Shown in pieces: positions 26,701-35,043 of a stretch of DNA of 64,000 nt. Made by a program: the position numbers and the translations under genes. The notes below the pieces were generated by a model. The model was not told the DNA's origin. It made no database searches and was given only the letters and a program-made list of their open reading frames with translations. Every line of letters begins with the position of its first letter. Within the stretch, counting starts at the first letter, position 1. Origin of the DNA: an uncultured Bacteroidales bacterium (lineage in GTDB: Bacteria; Bacteroidota; Bacteroidia; Bacteroidales; Paludibacteraceae); assembly GCA_946186915.1 (NCBI GenBank), contig CAMHOY010000013.1, positions 1 to 64,000 of the forward strand. Direction: 5' to 3'.

Positions 26701-29700
26701 GGAGCAACCTAAATCCTCAGTAGTGATTGTGCCTGCTTCGTCGTCGCAGTCATCCGTTACAGTGATCGTGTAAGATACATTAGCCGAACTGAAGCAGCCG
26801 GAAGCAGCGATAGTAGCGGTGATGGTTGCTGTTCCTGCTGCACCGACCAAGTGAACCTGACCGGTCGTCGCATTGACGGTTGCTACAGTCGCATCACTAC
26901 TGCTATAGGTAATAGCACCAAGACTGTTCTTATCCTGACTTGCCGTATATACGAAGTCATCGTTACTGGTACTCTTGCTTACTCCGTCATTTGCAATATC
27001 TGCATCGCCGTCATCCCATGTCAGAGTAGGAGTAACACCGCCAACTGAAGTAGGTATTAACTCTATTAATATATTGATCTCCTTTGTACCTCCGGAAATA
27101 ACTATACCTTTCGTATCTCCTGATACAAAATCCATAGTCACCTCTTTTGTCTGTATCTCACTGTTACCAGCCTCAAAGGTGAATGTTTTCTCGGTTGTGC
27201 CATTAGAAACAGTGAACATCGTAGGATCATCTGCTGCTGTATTACGCCCAATAAACCGTACTTTTGAGAACGATAACTCGTCGTTTGTCCACCTAATAGT
27301 AACACCATTACTCTTAGCCAACTTGATTGTCTTCAAACGGCAGTTGCTGGAACTAGACTCAGTAAACGTACCATTATTTTGCCAATAATAGCTTTTTTCT
27401 GCAGCTGAAATAGTAAATCCATCTGTAGAGGTTTTATCCGTAAAGGTGGTATTACCTTTTGAGTACCAATCGGATGCCGTCTTATATGCACGGAGGGCTG
27501 CTGAACTGGAAATATTGGTAGCATCTGAATTAGATTTACCAATGACATAGGAATTATCTGTATCAAATCCTCCGCCGCAACTTGTCAAAGTCTCCTCATG
27601 TTCGTCCACCTTAGGACCATACGTTCCGTCGGCAGGTACATCCAACGTGAAGGCAATCTCTGTTGCATCTGCTGCCAAGCCGGTTGTGATGTCGAAATCA
27701 GCCGTCACTTGCACATGACTTGAAACAACGCTCGCAACAATATTCTTCAGCGTCACGCCTTCAGTTGCCGTCAGTTCCAGTTGATCCTTGTATGACTCGT
27801 TCCATGTCGTCTGGTCAATAACTGCCTTTACGCTATAGCCGCCTCCGCCGCGATAGAGTTTGTCATCTACCTTGGTGACAGTCCAGCTGACCGTTACGAC
27901 CGCACCCCACTTAGCATAGTACTCCTTGTTGCCAACAGAACCAGCCCCCAATACTACAGTCGGTAAACCGGAGAAGTCGCTCGCCCCATACCATCCAGCA
28001 AAGACATAGCCTGTTTTCGTCGGAGTAGGCAAAGTGTAGTCCTCGTCAAACTGGGTATAGGATGTCTTCTCAGTACCATCCAGAGTACCGCCGTTCAGGT
28101 TATACGTGATGGTATATGCCGGAAAAACGGTGACGTCATAACCGGCAGCGCTATGCGCCTTGCAGGTACCGTTAGCCGCCTCGCACCAATAGAGCCCTGC
28201 ATCGCCGGTAGTGCAATCAGCTATAGTCAGCGTGTAGCCGCTTTCTCCCGTAGCCGCAGCCTGTACAGGGGTAGTGCCTGATGCCGTAGCCCAGTCTGCA
28301 CCCTTGTACCAAGTATAGGTGGTCAGGTTGTCGTAGTTCTCGCCGTCATGCGAAGCTGTTAGGGTGATAGTCTGACCCGGCACGTACTCCGATACGCCGC
28401 TAATGGTAGGCGCTGCCGGCGTTGCACAACTATAGTCACCTACCGTGCCGTAGAACTTCACATCCGGTCCCATACGGAACTCTGAACCGGAACCCCATGC
28501 ATAAACACGGATGGTCACATCTCCGCGCAGGATCTTTCCGCTACCGAATACAAACGATGCGTCTGTCAAGGAAGCCTCAGCCGAAACAGCTACCGTATTG
28601 GTACTATTATATACATTGCCGGCTCCGTCGGAGATCTGCGCTTTGTAGGTCCGGCTGCCGGAAGCCACATTGAATACCTGGCAGTCGAACTTGTTAATCT
28701 CCACTTGCTTTCCGCCTGCGATAGTGAAGGTGAAGTTTGCGCTGTTGGACGGAGCGGCAGATCCTGTTACCTCAGCAGTTGCCATAGTGACTTTGGCGGT
28801 TGCGCCTTCACGTTTTCCATCACTTCCATTTGTACGTGCAGTACCTATAGAAGTGATATTCGTACCATCCGTTGTAGATGTAGCGGTTGCGCTCCATGTA
28901 CTGGTATTTGTACCCATCGTCCAGTTCACTAACGCCGTTCTTGCTGTTGCCCATACGGCATAGAGATCTACATCCGCACTGGTAATATCTATCTTCTGAC
29001 CTGCCGAATAAGCCACAGCGCCGCTTGCACTCGTTGCCCAGCCGCGGAAATCATAGCCCGTTTTCGCCAACGGATTGCGACCGTAGTTATAATTCAGCAC
29101 GGTGGCTTTCGAACCGGCTGTGTAAGAAACTGTATCATTCACATAACCGCTCTCTGCGCCATTGCCATGGTAGTACACATGATAACAGGTACCGCCACCG
29201 GAAGTGGAGCTATACACCTTCAGCGAGTCTATGTAGCTTGTCTTACCGGAACTCGTTACTGTGAAGCGGAACTTGAATCGTAGCGCACTGGCTTTCTTAC
29301 CGGATGGGATAGGCAGAGTTTTAAGTTTAAACTCATTATTGTTGTCTGCATAAGTGGTAGCAGAAAGCAAAGAGGTGGAGTCTGTGCTGAAATTATCTGT
29401 AGAGCACCAAACAGCTATTTGACATCCGCCCTTGTCACTTGCGGCAAAATAGAACGAGATAGAGTCCACATTGCTGAACGTGCTATTTGTCTTGATTGAG
29501 CCCTTATTGGAACTACTGTTCTGAATCTTACATGAATAAGCATTATTGCGCACTACAGCTGTTGTGGAGTTGTTAATTGTATTTCCATCTGCGTCTTTAT
29601 ACTTGAATCCTAATGACGGAGCAGAAGTAAATGCTACATTCGATCCACCGACTTCCTGATAAGTCGTATATCCTGAAGCAGCTACATCGGTTGTGCTCTT

Positions 29701-32700
29701 TGCTACGCCTTCCGCGTCACACGCCTCTTGCCATCTTGCATAGAGGGTGATGTCTGCTTCCGGACCATAGGTTTCACCGCCGTTGCCTACTTTCTCTCCG
29801 GCTGTAGTGTACCAGCCGTCCAACTCATAGCCCGTTCTTGTCGGAGTCGGCAGCGTCACACTTGTGCCTGTCTCACTCGTCGGCGTTGCACCGCTCGTCG
29901 CACCGTTATATTTATAGGTTACGGTGTAGCCCGACACAGCCTCCCATTGTGCGGTGAAAGTGGTGTTTGCAGCGGTCATCGTGTACGACGCACCGGCTGC
30001 ATACTTGGTCGAATTAACGCTACACAACCAACCGTCAAACGTAAATCCATCTTTAGTTAGACCTGTCGAAGAAGCAAGCGTGATACTCGTTCCGCTCTTC
30101 TCCGGACGGTTTGTCGGCACGGTTCCCGTACCGCCATTCAAATCATACGTGACGGTATAGACCGGCATCGAGTTAGAGGTGTAAAGACGTATGTTTGTCG
30201 ATGAGGTGGACTGGTTAAAGCCCGTGCCAGAAGAGTAATAAATATGGTAGCTCGATGATGGACGATTTATTATTGCTTTGCCATCTGTAAACGAGAAGAC
30301 AAAGTCGTCTGTACCACTACCACTTGTTGCATTACCATATAGATTACCGTTAACAGTACTATTGGTTGTTATATAATGATTATCCTTGCCAAATAAATTC
30401 CATGCGTCACTTTCGCTTTTGAGCGTCAGCGTATTCACATCGCTGCTGGTAACTGTTACGGTGGACTTGTCGGCAGCCGCCGTGAAACCGGATGTGATGG
30501 CATTGAGATAAGAGTTGCTACCTGTTGCTATACCCATCATCGCTGCTCCGCTGGCTTCCATAATCACATACGTGTCGGTGGTGTTCAGCTGCGCCGTAGA
30601 GGTCACAAGATAATAGGTCGTACCTGCCGCTGCACTTGTTGTAAACGAACTTCCGGTGAGAGCAACCCAATCGGATTTATGAGATGCATCGCAAACGGAA
30701 CGAACCCATGCGTAGTAAGTTGTGCTGGCGGTCAAGCCGGTTACTTCTTTGGTCTTGCTGGTAGAAGTTGTAGTAGCTGGGGTACTTGCATTCGGAGCAG
30801 TGCTGCTTGTTGCGTAGTAAATATCATAACTTGCCGCATTAGCTGCATCGGTGATGGTGAATGTCGCCCCCGTGCTGGTGATACTTCCGGCTGTAAACGC
30901 CGTCGGTGCCGCAGGAGTGGAGCAAGATATTGGAGTGTAAAACAAGCATACTTCTGTTATCGTTGTTCCTGTTCCTCTTCGAACTAATGTAAAACGCGTC
31001 GTATTATCCGGAATACTTGTTATCTCGTATTCATGGAAATTTTTATCAGCAGTACCATCCCCTTCTGGCACTTCGTCTACATATGATGCGGCATCTGTAT
31101 AGCCATAACCAATTTTCTTGGAAGTGCTACCTGTCTTCGCGGTAAATGTTGCTTTTGTTAGGTATCCAAGTGCGCTTATATCAAACGTGATATAGTCACC
31201 CGATTGCGACATAACGAAACCATCTTCAGTATAGGTTGATCCTCCGCTTTTTCCTGCTACCTTTTTGATCGTCACACCAGATACAGAAGGCGCAGATGTA
31301 GAGTTGAACGTAATACATTTTGATGGACTTACCACTTCTTCCTCATATTGCGGATACAGGGTCAGACTTGCAGCCTCGCTCTTCCATTTCGGAGTACTCT
31401 CGTCAGTTGAATAAGTTGTATTACGAACCAACGAACCATCGGCATTGATAACTTTCGTACCGTCGGTAGCCGCAGTAAAGTAACCGGTCAGGCTGTAGCC
31501 GCTTGCTCCTGTCGCAGCTGTGAACGAAGGCAATGCACTACCATAAGTAGCAGTAATGGACGACGGAGCCGTGCTACCATGATTAGCCGTGTTGGCATCA
31601 ATAGTGATAGTCGTTGTCTTCGCCGTCCATTGTGCCGTATAAGTTGTATTGGCGGCAGGCATGGTAGATGCAACAGCAGGACTCCAAGCGCTGAAATTAT
31701 AACCTGTCTTCGTTACTGTCGGAGCTGTAAGAGCCGTTCCAAAAGCCTGCGAAGTCGTGGTATTAGAAGACACACCACTGCCAATACCCGTACCCGCGCT
31801 TGTTGTTGTACCGCCTGCCAGATTCCAAGTCAGGTCATAATTGTTAACAGTCCAAACAGGATAGAACGTCTTATCTTCATTGGTTGTATATGAGCCACCT
31901 AAAGCGTACGCCTGACTTCCACCATCGCTGATAGCCCAGCCTGTCTGCGTATAACCCGTACGAGTAAAGACTGCGCTGTTCGGCAACGTAAAATCTACTC
32001 CGCAAGTCTTCGTCTCATTAGATTTACTTCCCGAGCCGCCAGTACCGGCATTATAACTGATGGTATAAGTTGGGATGGAATAAGTACCATAAGTTCCAGT
32101 ATTCCAATCTGTAATAGTGACACAGTTTTTATCAGCCGTAGCAGTGATGTCGCCTGTCTGATTCCACACATGTCCGTCACCATTCCAACCAGGAGTCGCA
32201 TCAGAAGGATTGAAGCGCACCGCTATTACATTCAAACCATTCCATTGCGGAATGTCTGCTGACATACCACATTCATTGGAAGACAAGAAATCCGTCCAAC
32301 CGGTTCCGCTTGTTCCATAATAGTAGAATGCGAATTTAGCGCTATTAGACAACCAATCGCTATTTGGAACTAAGTACATCGTCTTTCTCGGATAAGTAAC
32401 ACTAATCTCCGGTTCACCTTCTACACTACTACTTCCGCTTGTACTATATTCAATTCCAAAGGTGAATGTTCCTCCTAAACCGGAATTGACTGTAAGATTT
32501 TTTGCGCAATCACCTCCGTTATCGGAATTACACATCACCCAATTAGTCTCGTCCTTGTTTATCGTTCCATTATTCCCGTAGTAAGTATTGTCCGCGTGAA
32601 CTTTGAATGTATAAGCCGTGTTGGCAGTGAGGTTCATGGTTAGCGTTCCCGCTTGACTATCACCGATACGAGTAAAATGGTGTTCTGTTGTCCCGCCGGT

Positions 32701-33789
32701 ATAGCACTCTAACACATAAACCTTCACACCGAAGCCTTGAGAACCATCGGTAGCAGTAGCTGAAGGGGTCGAACAAGTTGCACCAGTACTTACCACACAA
32801 CGATACTTACCGCTATTGCCTGCTCCACAATTGGTAATCTGCAGGTTCTTAGCCGTAGCACCGGTAGTCGTAGCACCGGAAACAGTACCATTGGAGACAT
32901 TCGTCCAAGTAGAACCTTCGAGTTTCTGCCATTGATAGCCGGTTATATTCGCCGCGGCTATTTCAGCATCACTTCCATCATATGCAGTTGCTGTCAAATT
33001 TATCGTCTCTCCCGCAAACCGATCCCATCTTCCTGTCACATTCACATGATCCGGCGCAGTACAGGCAGCAGCAGCATTAATTTCAACTCTCTTGATATAA
33101 ATATTCGAAGCTATTGTTCCTGCTGTCCAAAGAACATACTTACCCGCAGAAACGCTTGCTGCAAAAGAAAATTCTTCTTCGTTTTGAGAACCATTCTTGG
33201 CATAAGTAATGGTACATGTTTGACCAACCGATGGAAAAGCACCTAATGTTCCACCAACACAGGCTGTATAGTAATCATTTGAAACTGCCGCTAAATTAAT
33301 TGTTCCACTCTTGGCTGATGTTTGTCGGTTTTGGACTATCATTGTTATAGTGCTTGTCTGTCCCACGGAAAAAACAACTGCAATATTTCCGCCTCCAGTC
33401 GGAACTCCATAAGTTGCATCAGGCGTCACACCTGACCCCCTTCTTCCCACATAAGCCCCTCCTATTTCTGTGCAGGTTCCATTACTTATTGCAGAAGAAT
33501 ACCCTGTCAAATTGTATGTCTGCGTAGGTGTCGCCCACACATTACCGCATGCCAAAGTGAGCAGCAATGTGACCATTGCCGCTAGGCGCGCAAAGAATCG
33601 GGGGGTAGTAAGGGTTTCCACCTGGTTTCCTGCTGGTTTCCACCTGATCCCAAAGGGTGCTGAATGGGTGCTCAATGGGTGCTCAATGGCTCCTCCTTCC
33701 GACATCCGCCCAACCTGACTCCAAGAACAAGCCAAGCTTGTTCCTTTTTTCACTACATTAGACAAATCGTTAAGTACATTTGCTCTCAT
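23701..33789 (-). CDS. Giant surface adhesin-like protein (3362 residues) with Listeria-Bacteroides repeats and T9SS-like tail
   Basis: Predicted cell-surface protein. The signal peptide (FARLAAMVTLLLTLACGNVWA) starts only near residue 66; the residues before it are an unusual extension with DNA tandem repeats. Order, approximate residues: beta region 90-240; Ig-like domain 240-350 (TGYQWQKLEG..KYRCVV); Listeria-Bacteroides repeats from 577 to about 1970, at least seven, with the hallmark YTVTYDLNGG..GFTFDGW..FTAQW; an FN3 domain near 955; BIG2-like domain near 2256 (ITYSSSDATVATVN); an alpha/beta segment near 2551 (KEIAFVVDGEKGKGF); a repetitive beta C-terminal region; and a final tail, KVVYQDKIYIIRGGRIYDVVG, similar to T9SS signals. 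The promoter is unclear; it may share the one upstream of the BRO remnant. Adhesion is inferred from architecture. Confidence 0.85.
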   Translation of the reverse strand: MRANVLNDLSNVVKKGTSLACSWSQVGRMSEGGAIEHPLSTHSAPFGIRWKPAGNQVETLTTPRFFARLAAMVTLLLTLACGNVWATPTQTYNLTGYSSAISNGTCTEIGGAYVGRRGSGVTPDATYGVPTGGGNIAVVFSVGQTSTITMIVQNRQTSAKSGTINLAAVSNDYYTACVGGTLGAFPSVGQTCTITYAKNGSQNEEEFSFAASVSAGKYVLWTAGTIASNIYIKRVEINAAAACTAPDHVNVTGRWDRFAGETINLTATAYDGSDAEIAAANITGYQWQKLEGSTWTNVSNGTVSGATTTGATAKNLQITNCGAGNSGKYRCVVSTGATCSTPSATATDGSQGFGVKVYVLECYTGGTTEHHFTRIGDSQAGTLTMNLTANTAYTFKVHADNTYYGNNGTINKDETNWVMCNSDNGGDCAKNLTVNSGLGGTFTFGIEYSTSGSSSVEGEPEISVTYPRKTMYLVPNSDWLSNSAKFAFYYYGTSGTGWTDFLSSNECGMSADIPQWNGLNVIAVRFNPSDATPGWNGDGHVWNQTGDITATADKNCVTITDWNTGTYGTYSIPTYTISYNAGTGGSGSKSNETKTCGVDFTLPNSAVFTRTGYTQTGWAISDGGSQAYALGGSYTTNEDKTFYPVWTVNNYDLTWNLAGGTTTSAGTGIGSGVSSNTTTSQAFGTALTAPTVTKTGYNFSAWSPAVASTMPAANTTYTAQWTAKTTTITIDANTANHGSTAPSSITATYGSALPSFTAATGASGYSLTGYFTAATDGTKVINADGSLVRNTTYSTDESTPKWKSEAASLTLYPQYEEEVVSPSKCITFNSTSAPSVSGVTIKKVAGKSGGSTYTEDGFVMSQSGDYITFDISALGYLTKATFTAKTGSTSKKIGYGYTDAASYVDEVPEGDGTADKNFHEYEITSIPDNTTRFTLVRRGTGTTITEVCLFYTPISCSTPAAPTAFTAGSITSTGATFTITDAANAASYDIYYATSSTAPNASTPATTTSTSKTKEVTGLTASTTYYAWVRSVCDASHKSDWVALTGSSFTTSAAAGTTYYLVTSTAQLNTTDTYVIMEASGAAMMGIATGSNSYLNAITSGFTAAADKSTVTVTSSDVNTLTLKSESDAWNLFGKDNHYITTNSTVNGNLYGNATSGSGTDDFVFSFTDGKAIINRPSSSYHIYYSSGTGFNQSTSSTNIRLYTSNSMPVYTVTYDLNGGTGTVPTNRPEKSGTSITLASSTGLTKDGFTFDGWLCSVNSTKYAAGASYTMTAANTTFTAQWEAVSGYTVTYKYNGATSGATPTSETGTSVTLPTPTRTGYELDGWYTTAGEKVGNGGETYGPEADITLYARWQEACDAEGVAKSTTDVAASGYTTYQEVGGSNVAFTSAPSLGFKYKDADGNTINNSTTAVVRNNAYSCKIQNSSSNKGSIKTNSTFSNVDSISFYFAASDKGGCQIAVWCSTDNFSTDSTSLLSATTYADNNNEFKLKTLPIPSGKKASALRFKFRFTVTSSGKTSYIDSLKVYSSTSGGGTCYHVYYHGNGAESGYVNDTVSYTAGSKATVLNYNYGRNPLAKTGYDFRGWATSASGAVAYSAGQKIDITSADVDLYAVWATARTALVNWTMGTNTSTWSATATSTTDGTNITSIGTARTNGSDGKREGATAKVTMATAEVTGSAAPSNSANFTFTIAGGKQVEINKFDCQVFNVASGSRTYKAQISDGAGNVYNSTNTVAVSAEASLTDASFVFGSGKILRGDVTIRVYAWGSGSEFRMGPDVKFYGTVGDYSCATPAAPTISGVSEYVPGQTITLTASHDGENYDNLTTYTWYKGADWATASGTTPVQAAATGESGYTLTIADCTTGDAGLYWCEAANGTCKAHSAAGYDVTVFPAYTITYNLNGGTLDGTEKTSYTQFDEDYTLPTPTKTGYVFAGWYGASDFSGLPTVVLGAGSVGNKEYYAKWGAVVTVSWTVTKVDDKLYRGGGGYSVKAVIDQTTWNESYKDQLELTATEGVTLKNIVASVVSSHVQVTADFDITTGLAADATEIAFTLDVPADGTYGPKVDEHEETLTSCGGGFDTDNSYVIGKSNSDATNISSSAALRAYKTASDWYSKGNTTFTDKTSTDGFTISAAEKSYYWQNNGTFTESSSSNCRLKTIKLAKSNGVTIRWTNDELSFSKVRFIGRNTAADDPTMFTVSNGTTEKTFTFEAGNSEIQTKEVTMDFVSGDTKGIVISGGTKEINILIELIPTSVGGVTPTLTWDDGDADIANDGVSKSTSNDDFVYTASQDKNSLGAITYSSSDATVATVNATTGQVHLVGAAGTATITATIAASGCFSSANVSYTITVTDDCDDEAGTITTEDLGCSGIKMTVTGHTAAAGVIYQWYKVGTPSDETVGTNQDNFTATEAGSYYVIVTNTGDRHCAKRSTNTITVEAQAAATITKIVDSWYVKKDRRTPDIELVKATNATSFTVKIGSTVIWNSDSTNTTGFAGCGFHMGENGIIYLNGTKDNGDAPAHDDGTWAAGDETLTITAIGCGGNASQNITIHKQAATDYKEIAFVVDGEKGKGFDQVTSLHADGTELYEYLDTVTAAGNRLFKLTERNIYSTTDEKAIREEYSQFDGILITDDPSTNTVVKTGDDYKTKGYVNAFGTMVDVRPIFTMEAYVSALKNWGSKGIKGNPQSPNPRQYEMRLECKDHEIYGAGLPTPEDGTNVWEEVVDGETFRHVILVDSTLGIYKGVKYNQETKGNEKPALQGFTGEAAGSLLGLGRILEGTLQAAIERQEEPAARLLVMGINAKALQPTCALTDEGKTVIKNILVYLLKTNMEEVDDCSNYFTGKYDNDWSKAGNWSKNQLPSSEAKVRILAPCVISGIQPHVLQVSIVNSGNSNIRNTARGSAVCDGTLTIEPDGALIADGKIRSAVAPHFAANDLMPTTPEMLTINTNGSGQAALIFNNDAGDTKATVNLYSLGRTLSGANQFQYMAVPMEYVAVNPAFANEHNDGKLIYTYVWHENGGWERRGYYTDLYAFEGVGITTTDTEARIYTMEGNLASTAERTIALTHDSKPAYGNNIIGNSWMAPIDIASLKNAIGDDAAVMKTVYIYCTGKDPANATSNSLETAGQWLAIPIDAAGWSGWGGVKVIPAMQAFLIRVSSETSLTLNYNEMVRTTATENLNVPLRAPRRKVEGEDVNKAISLTRMRVADSKTCTDLYLFEGSDFSGEFDNGWEATYMPGDGRSAQFYAMEEKTKMAVLATDELEGTPVCFAPGKESNYTISFFGGDGTYYLNDLKEQTSTLIEQGNTYSFIYEAGDMPQRFLISSTPFEKPGVATGTETVNNSEKARKVVYQDKIYIIRGGRIYDVVGKMVK
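33655..33687. repeat. Three 11-bp tandem units in the N-terminal extension of the giant protein
   Basis: GGGTGCTGAAT, GGGTGCTCAAT and GGGTGCTCAAT in succession, 33 bases in all, so the frame is kept. Just beside it (33612-33645) the segment CTGGTTTCC is also repeated. Both lie upstream of the signal-peptide core. Confidence 0.8.
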
Positions 33790-33825
33790 AGTATTTTGTG
33801 TTTTTATGTTTTTCTATTGTTGGTG

Positions 33826-34199
33826 TTATTTTTCTTCTTTTCCATCAAATGGCAGTTCTGTTGCCCTTCCATCCTCTATTGGATGAATATAATCGCTCGC
33901 CTTAATCGGCGATACCACGACTGAACGATACGTAGAATGCCCTCCAAATCAGCGACATCGGTCAAACGCTTCTTACCATCAGCAGCAGGTAATTTCAACT
34001 GGTTACAATTTGTAACCGTTTTATTCCCCTCCTTTAACAATCTGTTTTTCAGCACTTTCCAATAAGTGCGCCCATCCACACTTTCAGTCAAAACTTGGAT
34101 AACATCCACTACAGAGAAAAAATACTTCTCCGCTTCATCATCCCAAACGACACGAACCTTCACCTTCTCAAACAGTTGTATTTGTGTTTCCTGGCTCAT
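33826..34199 (-). pseudogene. BRO-N family remnant with internal deletion and frameshift
   Basis: The ATG at 34199 opens MSQETQIQLFEKVKVRVVWDDEAEKYFFSVVDVIQVLTESVDGRTYWKVLKNRLLKEGNKTVTNCNQLK in sections typical of the N-terminal domain of BRO/phage-antirepressor-like proteins. The match stops at GILRIVQS, where intact members continue for well over 100 residues, and the frame ends soon after at 33876. The next frame reads SVVVSPIKASDYIHPIEDGR and on to a TAA at 33826-33828, which resembles the extreme C-terminus of the same family. The simplest reading is loss of the middle of the gene with a frame change at the joint near 33890. The -7 box at 34286 is still recognisable. Confidence 0.65.
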
Positions 34200-34524
34200 A
34201 GACTGTTCTTCATGTTGACTATATTTTTTCCTATATTACGCGCACGTATATACATATTTGCGCATGCGGGTGTACAAATCGGCTGCAAAATTACTGCTTT
34301 TTATAGACATACATGTGTAAATTTTCGCAGTTTATGACGAAATATCACCATTTTGCTATATTGACTTTGCAAAATGCATCTTTTACGCATGTACGCGTAC
34401 CTGCGCGGGCGTTTTCCTTATAATATATATTATCACTACTTCCCCCCTTGATCTTTGATATAAAAAAAACAAACAAAACCCCTTTGAATGCTTTTGCGCT
34501 TCGCAAGGAGTGTGTCAAACAACC
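34200..34524. other. AT-rich gap between the BRO remnant and the gcvH terminator
   Basis: No gene recognised. The stretch holds the -7 element for the BRO remnant and several short alternating purine/pyrimidine motifs (GCGCACGTATATAC, GCATGTACGCGTACC). The longest open frame (34345-34545, minus) has no family features and runs through a terminator, so I do not call it. Confidence 0.5.
34286..34317 (-). promoter_or_regulatory. -7 element with GCAG extension upstream of the BRO remnant
   Basis: Minus strand: AAAAAGCAG followed by TAATTTTG, the same spacer end and -7 form as the tRNA promoters. At the expected -33 position it has CACA instead of TTTG, so the promoter may be weakened. Confidence 0.5.
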
Positions 34525-34557
34525 GAAAAAAAAATAGAGCCGCAACGCGACTCTATT
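34525..34557 (-). terminator. Rho-independent terminator after gcvH
   Basis: On the minus strand AATAGAG-TCGCGTTGCGG-CTCTATT, in which the inner CGC/GCG also pairs, is followed by a run of eight T residues. It lies about 65 bases past the gcvH stop and should end the gldJ-gcvH transcript. Confidence 0.85.
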
Positions 34558-34619
34558 CTGAACAGCATATAACCAGCACTTAATATGCTTTTAATATGCT
34601 TTAAAGTCTAGGATTACCC

Positions 34620-34997
34620 TCACTTAATACTGGCTTCGTATGCTTTCGCATCCATGAGGCTGTCGAGTTCCGAAGCATCCTTCACGGCAATGCGGATGAT
34701 CCATCCCTTGCCGTACGGATCGTTATTCACCAACTCCGGCGCTGCGTCCAGCTCTTCGTTCAGCTCCAGTACCTCACCCGTTACAGGCATATTGAGGTCA
34801 CTCACCGTCTTAACGGCTTCTACGGAACCGAAGACCTCGCCTTGACCTACCGTCTCGCCGACAGTAGGCACATCAATGAAGACGATCTCGCCCAACTCCG
34901 ACTGCGCATAGTCCGTAATGCCGACAAAAGCCTCATCACCCTCTACGCGAATCCACTCATGCTCGCTCGTATAGCGAATATTATCAGGAAATGTCAT
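34620..34997 (-). CDS. gcvH: Glycine cleavage system H protein
   Basis: Lipoyl-carrying protein that shuttles the aminomethyl group between the P, T and L proteins; cytoplasmic. 125 residues, normal length. The lipoylation site is Lys63 in [36 protein letters not shown] at the start and [12 protein letters not shown] near the end are diagnostic. It follows gldJ on the minus strand after a short tandem-repeat block and is closed by a terminator. The P and T proteins are not in this window, so here gcvH stands alone. Confidence 0.97.
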   Translation of the reverse strand: MTFPDNIRYTSEHEWIRVEGDEAFVGITDYAQSELGEIVFIDVPTVGETVGQGEVFGSVEAVKTVSDLNMPVTGEVLELNEELDAAPELVNNDPYGKGWIIRIAVKDASELDSLMDAKAYEASIK

Positions 34998-35000
34998 TGC

Positions 35001-35043
35001 TTAATGAATTAATGAATTAGTGAATTAGTGAGTTAGTGAATTA
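35001..35043. repeat. Degenerate TTAGTGAA tandem repeat between gldJ and gcvH
   Basis: Units TTAATGAA, TTAGTGAA and TTAGTGAG fill the gap. The final TTA (35041-35043) is the gldJ stop codon read on the minus strand. Confidence 0.8.

Noticed and set aside
26975..33246. Repeats in the giant surface-protein gene considered as a CRISPR or satellite array
   Set aside because: Repeats are protein-level domains of about 70 residues with divergent DNA; no constant repeat/spacer pattern.
34345..34545. 66-codon minus-strand frame near gcvH
   Set aside because: It reads through the gcvH terminator and has no recognisable features.
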